Positions 43,420 to 55,642 are shown, numbered from the stretch's first letter. The stretch is DNA of 64,000 nucleotides from Siphonodentalium dalli (GCA_032622095.1 CP136066.1:45219911-45283910), one strand, 5' to 3'. The notes: generated from the sequence alone by a model not told the origin. Made by a program: numbers and translations.

Positions 43420-45420
43420 CATTCTTGGTGCAATGGCAGCCGAGTGATTATTGAAGGTTAAGTTTTCGTCTAGATGAATACCAAAGAATTTGAAGGATTT
43501 TTCTTTACAGTTGCTTCCTATTCTTTCAATGATTTGACCATTTATCTGTACAGTATGTTTTGTGCACCTATAGTTTCCACCTGGCGGTTGGAATCAAATA
43601 TATTTGGTTTTCTTATTTGCCTTGCACCATTTGTTGAGTAATTCATATTGAGTATTTGTGCGTTTAAAAAATCTGCAAATGATAGAAGGGATAGTAATAT
43701 ATACTCCAGTGCATGTCATTCGCGTAGATAAGAAAAAGTAAAGGACTTAATGTAGATTCCTGTGGGACACCATTTGTTATCGGAATTTCACTTGAGACAC
43801 AACAGTTACCGTCCAAATCTACATATTGCGTTCTATCCTTCAAATAACTCTAACCAATGTTTTATATTGCCTCGGACTCCATAAAATTCAAGTTTAGTTA
43901 TTAGTATATCGTGATTTATTGTATAGAATGCTTTTGAAAAGTCAATAAAAGTTGTTAATGTACAATCTTTTTATTTCTTGTCATTATTAATCACAATATC
44001 GTTAAGAAGTCGGATTATAGTGTGGACTGTGGACTGACCTTTGCGGAAGCCATATTGTTCTTTATAGAACCTATCATGAAAACATTCCACTAACCTATTA
44101 CATACCACTTCACTTTTAAAATGTTGGGAGGATACAAATTGGATGAAAATTTTGAATATTACTTTCATTGGATTTAAATAGTGGAATAACTCGCATACTT
44201 GAATCTCTTTTGGAACAACGCCTGCTTCTAATGAATTATTTATTATATGACATAGAGGTATTGAAATTTCGTCAAATATGTTTAAATAGGGCTGCTGAAA
44301 TCCCCTTGTTATCTCTACTTTGTTTATTCTTCATTTTGTTAACAATAGAACCAAATTCTTCTATTGTGAAGGGCCGCATGAACATACTTATAATTGAAGG
44401 TTGGCCAAGGTACATGTAGCTTGAAAAATTCAAATTAGAGTTAGTCGATATTATTTCTGCTGCGCGTGTGCCCATTGTTGACAAGAATTTGTTAAATTAT
44501 TCAGACACTTGCCGTTTGTCATGGATATTTTTCCCTTCAATCACAAAAGTGTGGGATTATTGTGGTTTCTTGTTGCTCTTTTGAATGACTTCGCGTAATA
44601 TGTTCCAAGTTATGTTCATGTCAGATTTACAAGAGTTCAGAATAATCTCATAGTATGTCCGTTTGCTATATCTTTTAATTCGATTAAAGTATCTTCAATA
44701 TTCCTTATACAGTTCAATATTATTGTCAGTAGGGTTCTTCAGTTTCTTTCTATATAATGTATACATTGTATGTAAGTAATGACGATTTAAGGAGCCCATC
44801 GTTATCCAAGGCTTTATTGTTATGAGTTTTGGTTTAATTTTTACTTCTCTGAGTGGAAAGGCAATATCATAACCTTTTAAAAAAAAAGATTCATGAATGA
44901 GTCATAGGACTCACCAAGACTAGATGCATGTAACACAGAGTCATCATTAGTCGAAGACAATATATGTTTAAAACATGATACATTGTCTTCAGAAAAGCTC
45001 CTCTGTAATTGTGTTCCTAACTGTTGATGAATCGGGAGAATGCCTTTTTCACGATAAAATGTACCAAAATGGTCACTGACATCGGTTATATTACAACACT
45101 GGATTGGAAGCTCATCAAGTGGTCATTAGTATGTATTTGGTCTATCAATGTCGAGGTCTAAGGATGGTTGGTAGAAACCCATGAGAAAAATAACGAGTTA
45201 ATAAATTCATTTGTTTTCACGTGTAATCCGAATTTCAACAAGTCAATATTATAATCACCAATTAAAAATCCTTTTCTGTGTTCAGAATTATTTTTTGTCA
45301 TTACATGTATCTCCTTCATTGTTTTGATAAATTGATCTATGTCAGCCTTTGGTTGTGTTTTTGGTCGGTATATAACTCCGACAATATACGGCTTTCTACG
45401 ATTTTCGGATATCCCTACTA
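43420..45420 (-). pseudogene. Degenerate LINE: endonuclease and reverse transcriptase fragments
   Basis: Fragments read in order on the minus strand in several frames. From the right: an endonuclease piece with PYIVGVIYRPKTQP and GFLIGDYNIDLLK (45400-45250); a pre-RT piece with FTIEEFGSIVNKMKNKQS (about 44370); RT motif EQYGFRKGQSTVHTI (about 44050-44000); GVPQ-ESTLSPLLFLIYANDM (about 43790-43730); and FKFFGIHLDENLTFNNH near 43480. The catalytic FADD-type box is deleted or unrecognisable. Multiple stops and frameshifts make it dead. The layout suits CR1/jockey-type LINEs and differs from the LINE at 12987-14188. Confidence 0.8.
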
Positions 45421-45573
45421 CGAATAGTGATTCAAAAAAAGTATATTTGGTAATTTCAACAAAAGGCCATAATTCTGGTGAAAATTGGCTTGCGGAACCA
45501 AAATTTGAACTGGAGTATTTTGCGAATGACAGACGGACAGGTGCACATAAGAAATGAGTCTTATGTGCCTATT

Positions 45574-45690
45574 AATTATGTGGCTAAAAATATATGTTTC
45601 AACAGCGACTCTGAAGAAAATTATGCATTTAGTAGACACATAACTTTCTTTAGAGCCACCAAAGAAACATAAATTTTTAGCCACATAATT
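45574..45690. repeat. Hairpin next to the duplication boundary
   Basis: AATTATGTGGCTAAAAATAT plus ATGTTTC pairs with GAAACATAAATTTTTAGCCA plus CATAATT. It lies 33 bp left of the start of duplication copy 2. Confidence 0.65.
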
Positions 45691-45722
45691 CACATAATTG
45701 TCCATTGTGATACTGTTGTATG

Positions 45723-47267
45723 TTAACCCTTTGAGTGCCAGGGGCCGATCTCATCGGCCCTAAACCTACAAAATAAGTCTGTTAAAGAATAAATTATTAA
45801 AATTGTAAAAAATTGTATAAAAAATAAAATAAAATAAAAATGTTAGGCCAATGCATTCTCTTATATATGCGAGGCGACCTATGGTCGACTAGCATATATA
45901 AGAGAATGCATTGGCACAGGGTATATGGGTTGATACAAAAATCGGATTTGGCACTCAAAGGGTTAATTCATTACTGTATGCTACATATCAAATAGTACAA
46001 GCGCAGAAAGCGAATGATTAGCCACTTCTGGGGTCAAAAAATAAAATATGTAGCCCAGCTGTTAGCCACGTAAAACAAAAGGCACATAATGTCAGATGGT
46101 AATATGGAGTCATGGACCCAGGGGGGGGGTGGAAAAAAGTTTTTCCGAGCACGTATGCCGGGGTGGGTGGGTGGTCGATAGGACCAACAAACAATTTTTT
46201 CCGCAACTCAAAAATATTTTTCCTGCAAGTCTTTTTGACTGTTTTTGCAATGAATTTGGCTTAAAACACATCTATATGTCAATATTAAATAAATGACAAA
46301 TTTCATGATGATCAGACAAACAGTATAGCCTGTAGCCCATGCTAATGGATTGAATTTTGAAATCCAAGATGGCTGCTGGCAGCCATGTTTTTTTGGACCG
46401 ATTGACCCCAAAACGACTTGTTCCTATTTACATGTCAATGATAACATCCATGACTAATAGTATGCACAGAAATTCATATACAGCTGTTTACAGTGAATTT
46501 CCCCCTGCAAATCTCTGTTTTAGTGTTAAAAGGGGGGGTGGGTGTCCAAAAATGGTCGGAAAAAAACTGCCGAAAACGGAAAAAAATTTGGACGCGGGGG
46601 TGGGTCCCAACAAGGGTCGAAAGTCAAAATCAGCATACGTGCCTGCAATTTTTTTCCCCGACTCCCCCCTGATGGACCAGGGAATTTTCCAGGGCTGTTT
46701 TTATATCTGTTACAGTCTTACAGATATGGGCGCCCAAACTCGAGAAGCCCAAATGTCCCCAAATTCCTAGTGGATAGTATTGAGTCAACGTGAATTTTCC
46801 AAGGAAATTCAACAATATGCTATGTAAATAAAAAATCTGCAGTCGCAATAGAACCTTTATTTATCTGTGTTGGTTCAGCGCAGAAGTCTTATTAAGTTAT
46901 ATGGGGATACATGTATCCACTGCTGGAAAATAGGTTTGCCCAAATTATCTCTGGATTCTTCCCTGTCATGGACACAAATCACATAGACTGTCACCCTCCA
47001 AATATCAAGTGATATTTTTCTAAATAGCCTTCTTTAACCCTTTGAGTGCCAGGTCGATTTTTGTATCAACCCATATACCATGTGCCAATGCATTCTCTTA
47101 TATATGCGAGTTGACCATAGGTCGCCTCGCATATATAAGAGAATGCATTGGCCTAACAATTTTTTTTTTTTTTTACAATTTTAATAATGTATTCTTATAT
47201 TCTTTAACAGACTTATTTTGTAGGTTTAGGGCCGATGAGATCGGCCCCTGGCACTCACAAGGGTTAA
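45723..47267. mobile_element. Composite TTAA unit, GAGTGCC ends, copy 2
   Basis: This corresponds to 15478-17028: two GAGTGCC-family foldback elements in opposite orientation enclose the 1.06 kb centre. Its outermost ends, TTAACCCTTTGAGTGCCAGG and CCCCTGGCACTCACAAGGGT then TAA, form a matched pair. It could move as one unit, but no movement is demonstrated. Confidence 0.6.
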
Positions 47268-47490
47268 ATGTATAGGGCATGTTAACCATTTCATGACTGG
47301 ACCTTTAAACGTATAGGGCATGTTAACCATTTCATGACTGGACCTTTAAACGTATAGGGCATGTTAACCATTTCATGACTGGACCTTTAAACGTATAGGG
47401 CATGTTAACCATTTCATGACTGGACCTTTAAACGTATAGGGCATGTTAACCATTTCATGACTGGACCTTCAAACGTATAGGGCATGTTAA
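47264..47490. repeat. 41-bp tandem array, 6 units
   Basis: Same unit as at 15132 and 17025 but six copies in place of nine, and without the two TTAT variant units. One unit has CTTCAAACG in place of CTTTAAACG. Confidence 0.88.
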
Positions 47491-47882
47491 CCATTTCATG
47501 ACTGGAGCTTGCTGAACTTTTGTGAAAACCCTGTAACAATGCATTCTCTTATATACAGTAATGCCCTAAATAATAGACTTCAGTATTCGGAAAGCTCTCA
47601 GTGAGAGCTTTCCGATGAATAGCAACAAGCCATATTTCCGACTAAATCCCAAAATATTACCCATAATAAGGAGTCGATTATTTAGGGCATTACTGTATGT
47701 GAGTCTCCAATAGGGAGCTATGCATATATAAGAAAATAATTTGGCACAGGATATTTACATTGACCTTGTAAGCTAGTGCATTCTCTTATATATGCGAGGC
47801 TCCCTATGGGAGACTCGCATATATAAGAAAATGCACTGGCACAGGATCTTTCATGCTGCACCTCCTGTCATGAAAAGGTTAA
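47487..47882. mobile_element. TTAA foldback MITE, CATGAC family, copy 2
   Basis: Matches 17371-17774 with small deletions near 47862. It carries a nested TA-MITE at 47556-47695. Confidence 0.75.
47556..47695. mobile_element. 140-bp TA-flanked MITE, copy 2
   Basis: CAGTAATGCCCTAAATAATA on the left and TGATTATTTAGGGCATTACTG-type complement on the right, with TA flanks. It is inserted at the same hairpin base as in copy 1. Confidence 0.8.
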
Positions 47883-48334
47883 AGAGTCTATTGAAAATCT
47901 GTTACGTGGCCAGCTAAGTAACAGAAATTAGCCACACAAATTGTACTAAAATTTAGACACATAGATGGTGCTGGTGAGAGTGGACGGAGAGACGGACGGA
48001 CAGACCAATAACATAATATGTCCTGTTTTTTTAAAACGGGTGTATAAAAGAAAACAATATTCAAAAAGACACAACATGAACAATATGTTGGATTTCTGTG
48101 GATACAGCCAACCAATGTGCACAAAAGCAACTTAACTTTTAAGTCAATTTCCCGTTAATCAGGCCCCACCTGCATGGTCGCAAAACCCCACGTGCATGGT
48201 CACAAAATCACACGTGCATGCAACCTTTTTATTCGCGTTCAGTCGGTCAGGAAAAGTTTTAATCGGTATGACATAATTATGGTACCCTGCCAAATTTTCA
48301 CACGATTCGTCAAACAGAAGCTAATATCTGCACA

Positions 48335-48734
48335 CAAGTCTGAGTTTAGTGTGCCTGTCATTGCAGAATGAGGTCCCCAGAGGGTGAATTTAGTGACGAT
48401 ATTCCACATAGCGGGCTAGCATCACTCTGGGGACCTCATTCTGCACGACCTCATCTGCTACGGATTGACTCAGATTGAAGTTCCCAAATGGTGAATATTG
48501 TGATGTACACCCATCGGGAACTTTGATTATGCAATGTGTCGTCTGCCAATTTGGGGATATAGAGAACTAAACTAAAAAAGATACAGAATCTACGTGAAGA
48601 ACATTCTATAGAAATTTGATAATAAAGAAACTTTCAGATAAGATGAGGCCTAAGCAGAATGAGGTCCCCAGAGTATAAATTCACCCTCTGGGGACCTCAT
48701 TCTGCAAATGACAGGCACACTAAACTCAGGCTTG
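48335..48734. mobile_element. hAT-like MITE, TCTGCACA duplication, copy 2
   Basis: Same insertion as 18232-18632, with exact TCTGCACA flanks at 48327-48334 and 48735-48742. Confidence 0.8.
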
Positions 48735-49141
48735 TCTGCACATATGAATGATAAATGTATATTTTTTTAGCATTAGAACATATGATTTTAGATACCAAAC
48801 ACAAATACCAATTACAGGGTTGGCTCTTAAAATTGTTTTACATTTTATTCCTAAAGTCTCAAAAATTCCACGAGAAATATATATTTCTAGTCTTCGGAAT
48901 TGGCCACATATATAGTAGATGGCAGAGACTGTAACTAATTTAGCAAATCATTTACACTTAAGTCAATTAATTTCTGCGTATTTCCATGACAGGCTACACC
49001 GGTTTATGAACATAGCCTCAGTCGGGTTTGTATGTAAGCCATGTATGGAAGCCGGTATATCTGAAGAGAGTGCATGACAGAGCGAAAGGAGTGAGTCTGT
49101 TTTTTTGTTGACAAATTGAATAAAATAACTTTTTACTTTCG

Positions 49142-49680
49142 TATACTGATTAAATAAAAGCCACAGGCAACTGTAAGTACACTTGGAGCTAGCCAATGCA
49201 GAGGTGGGATGCTTCGTTGGTGTGTATATAAACATTTTAATTAAATACTGTGTGCGAACTAGACCAAGTCTTCTCAGTCCTCAACAGCTTGGGATATCGG
49301 TTGGGATGACGCTGTTTTTGTGTTTTTGGACTGAGTCCTTCCCCATTGCACTTCTATAATGGATGTTCATTCAAAAGACGTACGACATCTAAACATGGAG
49401 CCCAGGCATTCACATAAACCCCTGAATGTGATTGATCACCTGACATGTCCGCAATTAATCTTTCTTCAAAATGATATAGCATCTACCGTCATAAAGGTAT
49501 AGTGATGATATGATCATTTAATATATTGTTTACATGCATTTTCTGATAGGACGAAGTTCTCTTGAAAACTAAGCTTTGTTTACTTATACATGTATATCTC
49601 TTTGACATTTAACGGACCTCAGATATATGTATGCTTGATATCATCATGCTTGGGAAAGGCTGCCCTCTATTGTTCATATA
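49142..49680. other. Copy-2-specific non-coding segment
   Basis: This has no counterpart in copy 1, where a hAT-like hairpin segment occupies the same place. No gene is recognised. It resembles TTGGGATATCGGTTGGGATG-type sequence also found near 50125, so local rearrangement is likely. Confidence 0.45.
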
Positions 49681-49991
49681 GGGGGCCTCGGTGGCTCAAT
49701 CGGTTAGGGGTACAACTCCAAGCCGTTTCGCCCTCCAGCGCTGGCGATTAGGGTTCAAATCCACATGTTTCCATCGTGGACTTTGTAACTCGAAATCTTT
49801 ATCTGGTGGGGTTACCAGTTACTCGCCGATGGCCGGTGGTTTGCCGCACATGGTTGATGAGTTTATCAGCCATTGAAATCACTGTTAGATTAGTCGCAAG
49901 TGTGCGGATTTCCTCCACCACTAAAACTGGCAATGTCGTGCTATGGCCTTAGTGGCTAAAGCGACAATAAACCCCAATCAATCAATCAATC
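49681..49991 (+). mobile_element. tRNA-derived SINE
   Basis: The 5' end reads GGGGGCCTCGGTGGCTCAAT, with an A-box-like TGGCTCAATCGGTTAG (from about 49692) and a B-box-like GGTTCAAATCC (49752-49762), the internal RNA polymerase III promoter. A body without tRNA similarity follows (CTCGCCGATGGCCGGTGGTT and GCGGATTTCCTCCACCACTA) and the 3' end is an ATCA repeat. This is the standard layout of a tRNA-derived SINE. It is not a functional tRNA: the cloverleaf is not intact. It is present only in duplication copy 2. Confidence 0.82.
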
Positions 49992-50424
49992 TATGTTCAT
50001 ATATACAAACCTTCCATTTGTCCTAATCTGAAGACATACAAGCAATATAACTCCCGCCCATGATTCTGTGCGTAAAGTCTGTTATTGAAGAGTAACGGGG
50101 CAGGACTCAGTCAAAAATCAGCATCATCCCAACTGATATCCCAAGCTGTTGTGGACTGAGAAGTCTTGATCTATGGGCGAGCATGCTTTTTAAACATTTT
50201 TGGCCTGAGAAGTGGGAAATTGACTTTGCATGGTTTAACTAACTTAAGCGAAAGTTGTTGTCTTTGTAGGTTTTTCCAAGTGTTATCTATCCTGAAACGC
50301 ATTAAATGTCTGCTCCTTTCCATACGCATTTAACTTAATAGTTCCCACTGATATGTTCATTGATACAAAGTTATGAAAGATTTGTATATTCTTATAGTTT
50401 TGTGTACTCAAACAATACAATGTA
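49992..50424. other. Duplicated non-coding sequence, no gene identified
   Basis: Matches 19330-19727 of copy 1 with substitutions and small indels. Nothing recognisable. Confidence 0.5.
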
Positions 50425-50812
50425 TTAAAGGTACTCAATCCAAGTCAATGGTCCCCATATCATCAGATTCCAACAACATTTTTTTTTAAATGCCGCTTCA
50501 GTTATCAGAATCGATTAATTGCCCAAAAATAATGCTAACCACAGTCAACTATAGTATTACATTGCCCAAAACCTGTTATTTATCAACATTTTGTTCAATG
50601 AAATTTTGCCGGCTTGTCAAATATCCGACAAAAAAAGCCACTTGATTTTAGAGTTATCCACCTTGTGGTGAAAAATAATAGATTTTAAAAATCGATACCT
50701 GATCACTCTGAGCTTTGATGGGTGGGTTCCTCGACTCGAATCAAATATTTTTTACCCCCAAAGCCAAATAAATAGTAATTGAGGGGCGCTTAATCGGATT
50801 GAGTACCTTTAA
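50425..50812. mobile_element. TTAA-flanked MITE, AAGGTACTCAATC family, copy 2
   Basis: TTAAAGGTACTCAATCCAAG to CGGATTGAGTACCTTTAA. Same insertion as 19728-20115. Confidence 0.75.
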
Positions 50813-50882
50813 CAATGAGATAGACTGCAAGGAATAAATATATTTACAATTAAACAAAATATGTGCAGAAAGGAGCGAACAG

Positions 50883-51271
50883 TTAATCCTTACCCAACAG
50901 AACGGCCCTGTGCCAATGCATTCTCTTATATATGCGAGTCGACCATAGGTCGCCTCGCATATATAAGAGAATGCATTGGCTTAACACATTAAAAATTATA
51001 AAATTGTTAAAGAATGTAAGAAAAAATGGTAAAAAGTGTTAAAAAAATTATTTTTTTAGGCCAATGCATTCTCTTATATATGCGAGGTCGACTCGCATAT
51101 GTAAGAGAATGCATTGGCAAAGGGCATAACTGTAACCATCACAATGTGGTCAATGAGCCAGTTCCAATGATATCCATATTTGTATGGTTTTATTGAGACA
51201 GACCCAAGATAATTTAGGCTGTTCAAGCTTTATTTGGCCGTTTTTGGCCGGTTTGTTGGGTAAAGGGTTAA
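50883..51271. mobile_element. TTAA foldback MITE, CCCTTTACCC family, copy 2
   Basis: The first hairpin is complete (about 50908-50977), unlike in copy 1. The second has lost its loop centre (GCGAGGTCGACTCGC), unlike in copy 1. On the minus strand the right subterminal region gives AATAAA at 51229-51234 and 51189-51194, about 570-615 bp past the stop codon of the gene. Confidence 0.78.
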
Positions 51272-51342
51272 CTCATAGTTCAGCGAGTTTCCAGGATAGA
51301 TGACTTGAAAAACATACGAAGACAACACTTATATAATATATA

Positions 51343-51762
51343 TGACCCGCCATATCAAATCCAGTCGGAAGTCGGGATGTTTTTTACCCTGTGCCAATGC
51401 ATTCTCTTATATATGCGAGTCGACCATAGGTCGCCTCGCATATATAAGAGAATGCATTGGCCTAACAATTTTTTATCATGTTTTTAAAATAAATGTTTCT
51501 TACAATTTTTAGGACACAAAATAAAAAACATCCATTACCCTGCAGGGAGCCCCACACATATATAGAAGCATATAGAAGAGTGTCGTCTGCTCATGTTTGT
51601 CTGGGGCTCTGTATGGGTGAAATTATAAAATTGTTAAAGAATACAAGAACAAATTATTAAAATTGTAAAAACTTGTTAGGCCAATGCATTCTCTCCTATG
51701 GTCGACTCGCATATATAAGAGAATGCATTGGCACAGGGCCCTTCTGTTGGGTAAAGGGTTAA
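51343..51762. mobile_element. Hybrid foldback MITE, copy 2
   Basis: Same TGACCCGCC left end and TTAA right end as 20620-21039, with the same damaged second hairpin. The damage and hybrid ends therefore predate the duplication. It starts 44 bp past the GTF3C1 stop codon and is probably transcribed as 3' untranslated sequence. Confidence 0.75.
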
Positions 51763-51805
51763 CTCATAGTTCAGCGAGTTTCCAGGATAGATAGACACTT
51801 TCAGC

Positions 51806-54667
51806 CTAACTTAAGTAAGATGTAAATTGACCCAACCTAAACACACAGTCCATGTTTGGCTCAAAAACATTAATACAGCTGTCACAGTCTTCAGAACCAT
51901 CAGTGAACACCATCTCTTCATCAACAAACAGCCCAGTCTTCCTTCTCTTATGTAAGTACAACCGCTTCATACAATCCAAATCCTCTAGGATTCCTAAAAG
52001 TTCTAGTATCGAGAAAGGCTGCAGGAATGGGTTAAACTTGTTGAATATTTTAGAATCAGTACACCCGGGAGTGCTCATTATGAATTTGAGGATCGCCTCG
52101 ATGAACATTTTCAGCATTTCTTTATTAACAGATCCCTCTGGTTTAATCCATGGGTGAATCACTAACCGTAATTTCTCATAGGTGCTTTTTGCAGAAACCA
52201 CATTTGTATCGTCCGTAACCATATTATGTCGAGATGTGTTAGGCTCGCTGATTTGCGAAAGATCAAACGTATCCATTGCAATACTGTCCGAACCAACATC
52301 GCCGTCCATTCCATCAATGCTACTTGCTTGACCACGCCCCCTTGTGTTTCTGTAAGAATGAATCACCCATGGTCTGAGATGTTTATGTGACACGTATCGT
52401 GCATAATATAACCCAACCTCGGCGATACATCTCTTCTGCAGCAATAAATCCAAACATTTTGATAAAACTATTGTGGTGCTTGCAAACTCCCTTAATATCA
52501 GTTCTTTTCTGATTCCCAATTCCTTTTGGTTGTCGATCATGCCATAGACTTTCTTCATGAGGCGGTATTCCTTCATAGTGATGTCGTCCTCCATAGTTTC
52601 CCAAATTTCCTCCATGTCGATACTGAACGGGAACTGTTTAACCTGTTTTTTCATGATATTAGTCAAATCATCATGCTGCACAAATAGCGTGTCTTGTAAA
52701 TCCTCATTATCAACATTGATAGGCTTCTGTAAGCTTGTCGTTATTTGACAACTGTTAACCAAGAAATGGTCTTGAATATTCATGTGTTTGGAACGGAATT
52801 TTTCTGTCAATGCTTGTGATCTGACCAATGAAAGAATAGCGCGGGAAGCGAGGTTGCCGGAGGCTACATTTTCTGTGTTAAGAAGTTTCTGGGCTGGAGC
52901 AGGTTGGATACACACGGTACTCGAACCAGCTTGGACAGTTTTGAATTTTTCTTCTTTACAATGAGAGTCAGATTTGTTCAAAGATAATTCACTCACTTCC
53001 ATCGGTATATCCTGAACTAAATCATCATCACCGATCAAAGCGACAGAACTCGGAACAATGCTGATATTCAACGGAGCATCAGAGAGAATGGTAATGTCGG
53101 TCAATCCAGACTCTAATCCTTTCAAAGATGACGTGTTTGGCATGAGCTTGTTTTCATGGATCGTGGACTCGGGTTCACATTTTTTGGGTTCAAGTTCAAT
53201 GGTTTCCATCTTTGGATGTGTGTCTAATTTGGGAACCAAATGATGCAGGTAACTCTCAAGCAGACTATTGACATCGAGGCTATTGGTTGCTATTTTTGAA
53301 AAACTTTCATCGACGTCTGACAACATGCTGGTGTCAAGATCAGAATGGTCAGTCTTTGGTTCTGGGTCGACATTATGTTTCATTTTGTTCTGCTTTTTAA
53401 TGTTCTTATCTTCAAGCAGTTCCATATCATCATCGTCGTCTGAGTCGTCTTTCTCTATCATTTTCTGTATTTCTTCACGAGCTTTCTCGATGAGTCTGCC
53501 ACGCCCAACTGGAGTCTTCTTCACGACGTCTTTATCAAGAACGACAACTTCGCTTGGAACATTTATACTAAAGTTCAAACGATCGAGTGAGAGGAGCGAG
53601 ACTAACGTTGACACGGTGCCACCATTGATGTTATCTCCTATGATCAACCCACTTCCATCTTCCGTAAAGTTGTCCCACTGAAGTTCAATGAAGTCGGCTG
53701 CTTCCGAGAACATTTCATTGGGATAGCGAGAGTGGAATGTATGCCAGTATTTCTGCTGTAACTGGTGAGGTTTAGACGCAAAGAAGCTTGCACACTCTTT
53801 AATGTTCTTATCCTTTTTCGATCTAGTCACGATACAGTCTTTATGCATATCTCTGAACACTTTGACCAGCAATGCTTCTGGATATTGGCTGAATAACTTG
53901 AACATTTCGTGACTCCGTCCTGTTTTGTCATTAATAGCAACGAAGCTGTGTATGATATTATATAAAACTGCATAATAAATATCATTGGCCCTCTCAACTT
54001 CTTTCCAGTGCGTTTTCATCTGCCATTCTTTGGACAAATTAAAAACAGGTATATGTTTATCCTGGAGCGATATGGTTTCCGCGAGTTCCACTGGAAGGGA
54101 TTCGGCAGCAGAGAACTTTTTAATAAGAACCTCAACAAGCTCACGGAAGTGATCTTTGCAGATGGTGTCTGGGTATTTATACTGATTCTTTGCATATTTC
54201 AGCACAATCGTCTCATCCTGCATTGCTTCCTGATAGAAAACCGACACGTTGAATTTCGTCTGGTCATTCTTCATCGTGTATGCCAGTCGCCTCTGACAGG
54301 CATGAGAGGTCTTATCCTTTGACTCCTCTGGGCAGAACTCTCTCAGGATGTCCCTGATTACCGAGTATGATACGATCAATCCACGTCGATTTTTCGCCAT
54401 TATCATATTCGTTACTTTACACAGTAACAATATACTGTCCTGTGCCGCTGTCCAGTTCACACGCTGTTTCACTTTCATTTTCAGAGCCTCGATATCGACT
54501 TTATCTCGGTAAATTGTTTTACGAGATTTTTCCTGTACCTTGTTGTGTCTGACGGTAAGCTTGGCTTTCTTGACTGATTTCTGTGTCAGCTGGTCAGCCG
54601 ACTTCTTCCTTTTTATGCCTTTGCCTCCTTTGTTGCCTTTAGAATGTACTGACTTTATTCTCATTAC
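51806..54667 (-). CDS. GTF3C1: TFIIIC largest subunit (GTF3C1), terminal exon
   Basis: This exon encodes the C-terminal 953 residues of the largest TFIIIC subunit, a nuclear factor that binds the B box of tRNA-type promoters and recruits TFIIIB for RNA polymerase III. It opens after TTTCAG at 54668 with GTA ATG AGA (phase 0). A lysine-rich segment (exon residues 10-50) comes first. Next is VNWTAAQDSILLLCKV (from about 70) with VSYSVIRDIL and KTSHACQRR, which align with WSMQEDSLLVLCRI, VVRDIL and KTSHSVGRR of human GTF3C1 as I remember it. An acidic run DDSDDDDD lies near residue 410. The end, DSCINVFEPNMDCVFRLGQ, matches the conserved EPTMDC..RLGR terminus, so the stop is natural. The N-terminal B-block-binding exons lie beyond the window. 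Confidence 0.92.
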   Translation of the reverse strand, partial: VMRIKSVHSKGNKGGKGIKRKKSADQLTQKSVKKAKLTVRHNKVQEKSRKTIYRDKVDIEALKMKVKQRVNWTAAQDSILLLCKVTNMIMAKNRRGLIVSYSVIRDILREFCPEESKDKTSHACQRRLAYTMKNDQTKFNVSVFYQEAMQDETIVLKYAKNQYKYPDTICKDHFRELVEVLIKKFSAAESLPVELAETISLQDKHIPVFNLSKEWQMKTHWKEVERANDIYYAVLYNIIHSFVAINDKTGRSHEMFKLFSQYPEALLVKVFRDMHKDCIVTRSKKDKNIKECASFFASKPHQLQQKYWHTFHSRYPNEMFSEAADFIELQWDNFTEDGSGLIIGDNINGGTVSTLVSLLSLDRLNFSINVPSEVVVLDKDVVKKTPVGRGRLIEKAREEIQKMIEKDDSDDDDDMELLEDKNIKKQNKMKHNVDPEPKTDHSDLDTSMLSDVDESFSKIATNSLDVNSLLESYLHHLVPKLDTHPKMETIELEPKKCEPESTIHENKLMPNTSSLKGLESGLTDITILSDAPLNISIVPSSVALIGDDDLVQDIPMEVSELSLNKSDSHCKEEKFKTVQAGSSTVCIQPAPAQKLLNTENVASGNLASRAILSLVRSQALTEKFRSKHMNIQDHFLVNSCQITTSLQKPINVDNEDLQDTLFVQHDDLTNIMKKQVKQFPFSIDMEEIWETMEDDITMKEYRLMKKVYGMIDNQKELGIRKELILREFASTTIVLSKCLDLLLQKRCIAEVGLYYARYVSHKHLRPWVIHSYRNTRGRGQASSIDGMDGDVGSDSIAMDTFDLSQISEPNTSRHNMVTDDTNVVSAKSTYEKLRLVIHPWIKPEGSVNKEMLKMFIEAILKFIMSTPGCTDSKIFNKFNPFLQPFSILELLGILEDLDCMKRLYLHKRRKTGLFVDEEMVFTDGSEDCDSCINVFEPNMDCVFRLGQFTSYLS

Positions 54668-55281
54668 CTGAAATGTACAGAGATACGCTGTGGTCAGATA
54701 AGTAAATTGAGTTCTTTATTTCGGCTGCACTTTAAAGTCGAGAAAAATAATGCTGTGTTTGGGGTTGCCTTACAACCCTAATAAATAAGTATATCATTTG
54801 TCAAGCAGTTCACTGCACAACGTTTTATAAGTGCAAATATTATCCCCACATACAAAAAAAAAATATGAAACACATGTTTATTTCTTATGTTATTTCAAAA
54901 GATATTTACAATATTTTAACAATTTGAAATTGTTGCGGTTAAAAGTGAACAGACTCAGTTATTCCATCCGATAAATTTGTTCATCATTATTTAATTAATA
55001 TCAATGGTTGCTGTGGTCACTGAGTTTGTGAGCGAGTCAGGTGACAGTTATTATCACAGATCAGAATAGCGAATAGCTCTGACATTAACACTTACCGGTA
55101 GACAATATACAGAACATCACAACAATTAAAACTTTGGCAATCAAAATATTATTTAATTGAAGTAAAAGATTTTTTTTTTTAAATCAGACCTATTGAAATC
55201 CTATTGTTTTTTATACACATTACCCCAGCCACATACCGGCACTTATTTTCTTTGGCTTAAGGATTGTTCAAGCTGCAGTTA

Positions 55282-55388
55282 CAGTAATGCCCTAAATAAT
55301 CGACCCCTTAACCACAGCAAAATTATGGGTAATTTTTCAGGATTTAATCGGAAATATGGCTTGTTGCCATTCATCGGAAAGCTCTCAC
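55282..55388. mobile_element. TA-MITE, right end missing, copy 2
   Basis: CAGTAATGCCCTAAATAATC after TA, running to GGAAAGCTCTCA. It matches 24561-24668, so the truncation predates the duplication. Confidence 0.72.
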
Positions 55389-55642
55389 ATTCAGGTATAT
55401 GCAAGGGTATACATTGGAATGGTCTATTATTCATTTAGGCGGGTGTCCACAAAAGTCAAAGCAGACGACAGACAGAAAAACAGATAATCCAATAGCAGAA
55501 TGATTCATATTCAATGGTCGGAATTGTTGAGATGACAAGTTCAACAAATGACCTGTTGAACTTATCATCTGAACATTTCCTAAGGTAACTACTTGTCAAT
55601 AAATACGGACGTCCGTGACATACATGTAGGTGGTTTAAAGCT

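Noticed and set aside
49681-49760. tRNA gene
   Set aside because: A- and B-box words are present but the acceptor and anticodon stems do not form a proper cloverleaf, and a SINE body and ATCA tail follow.
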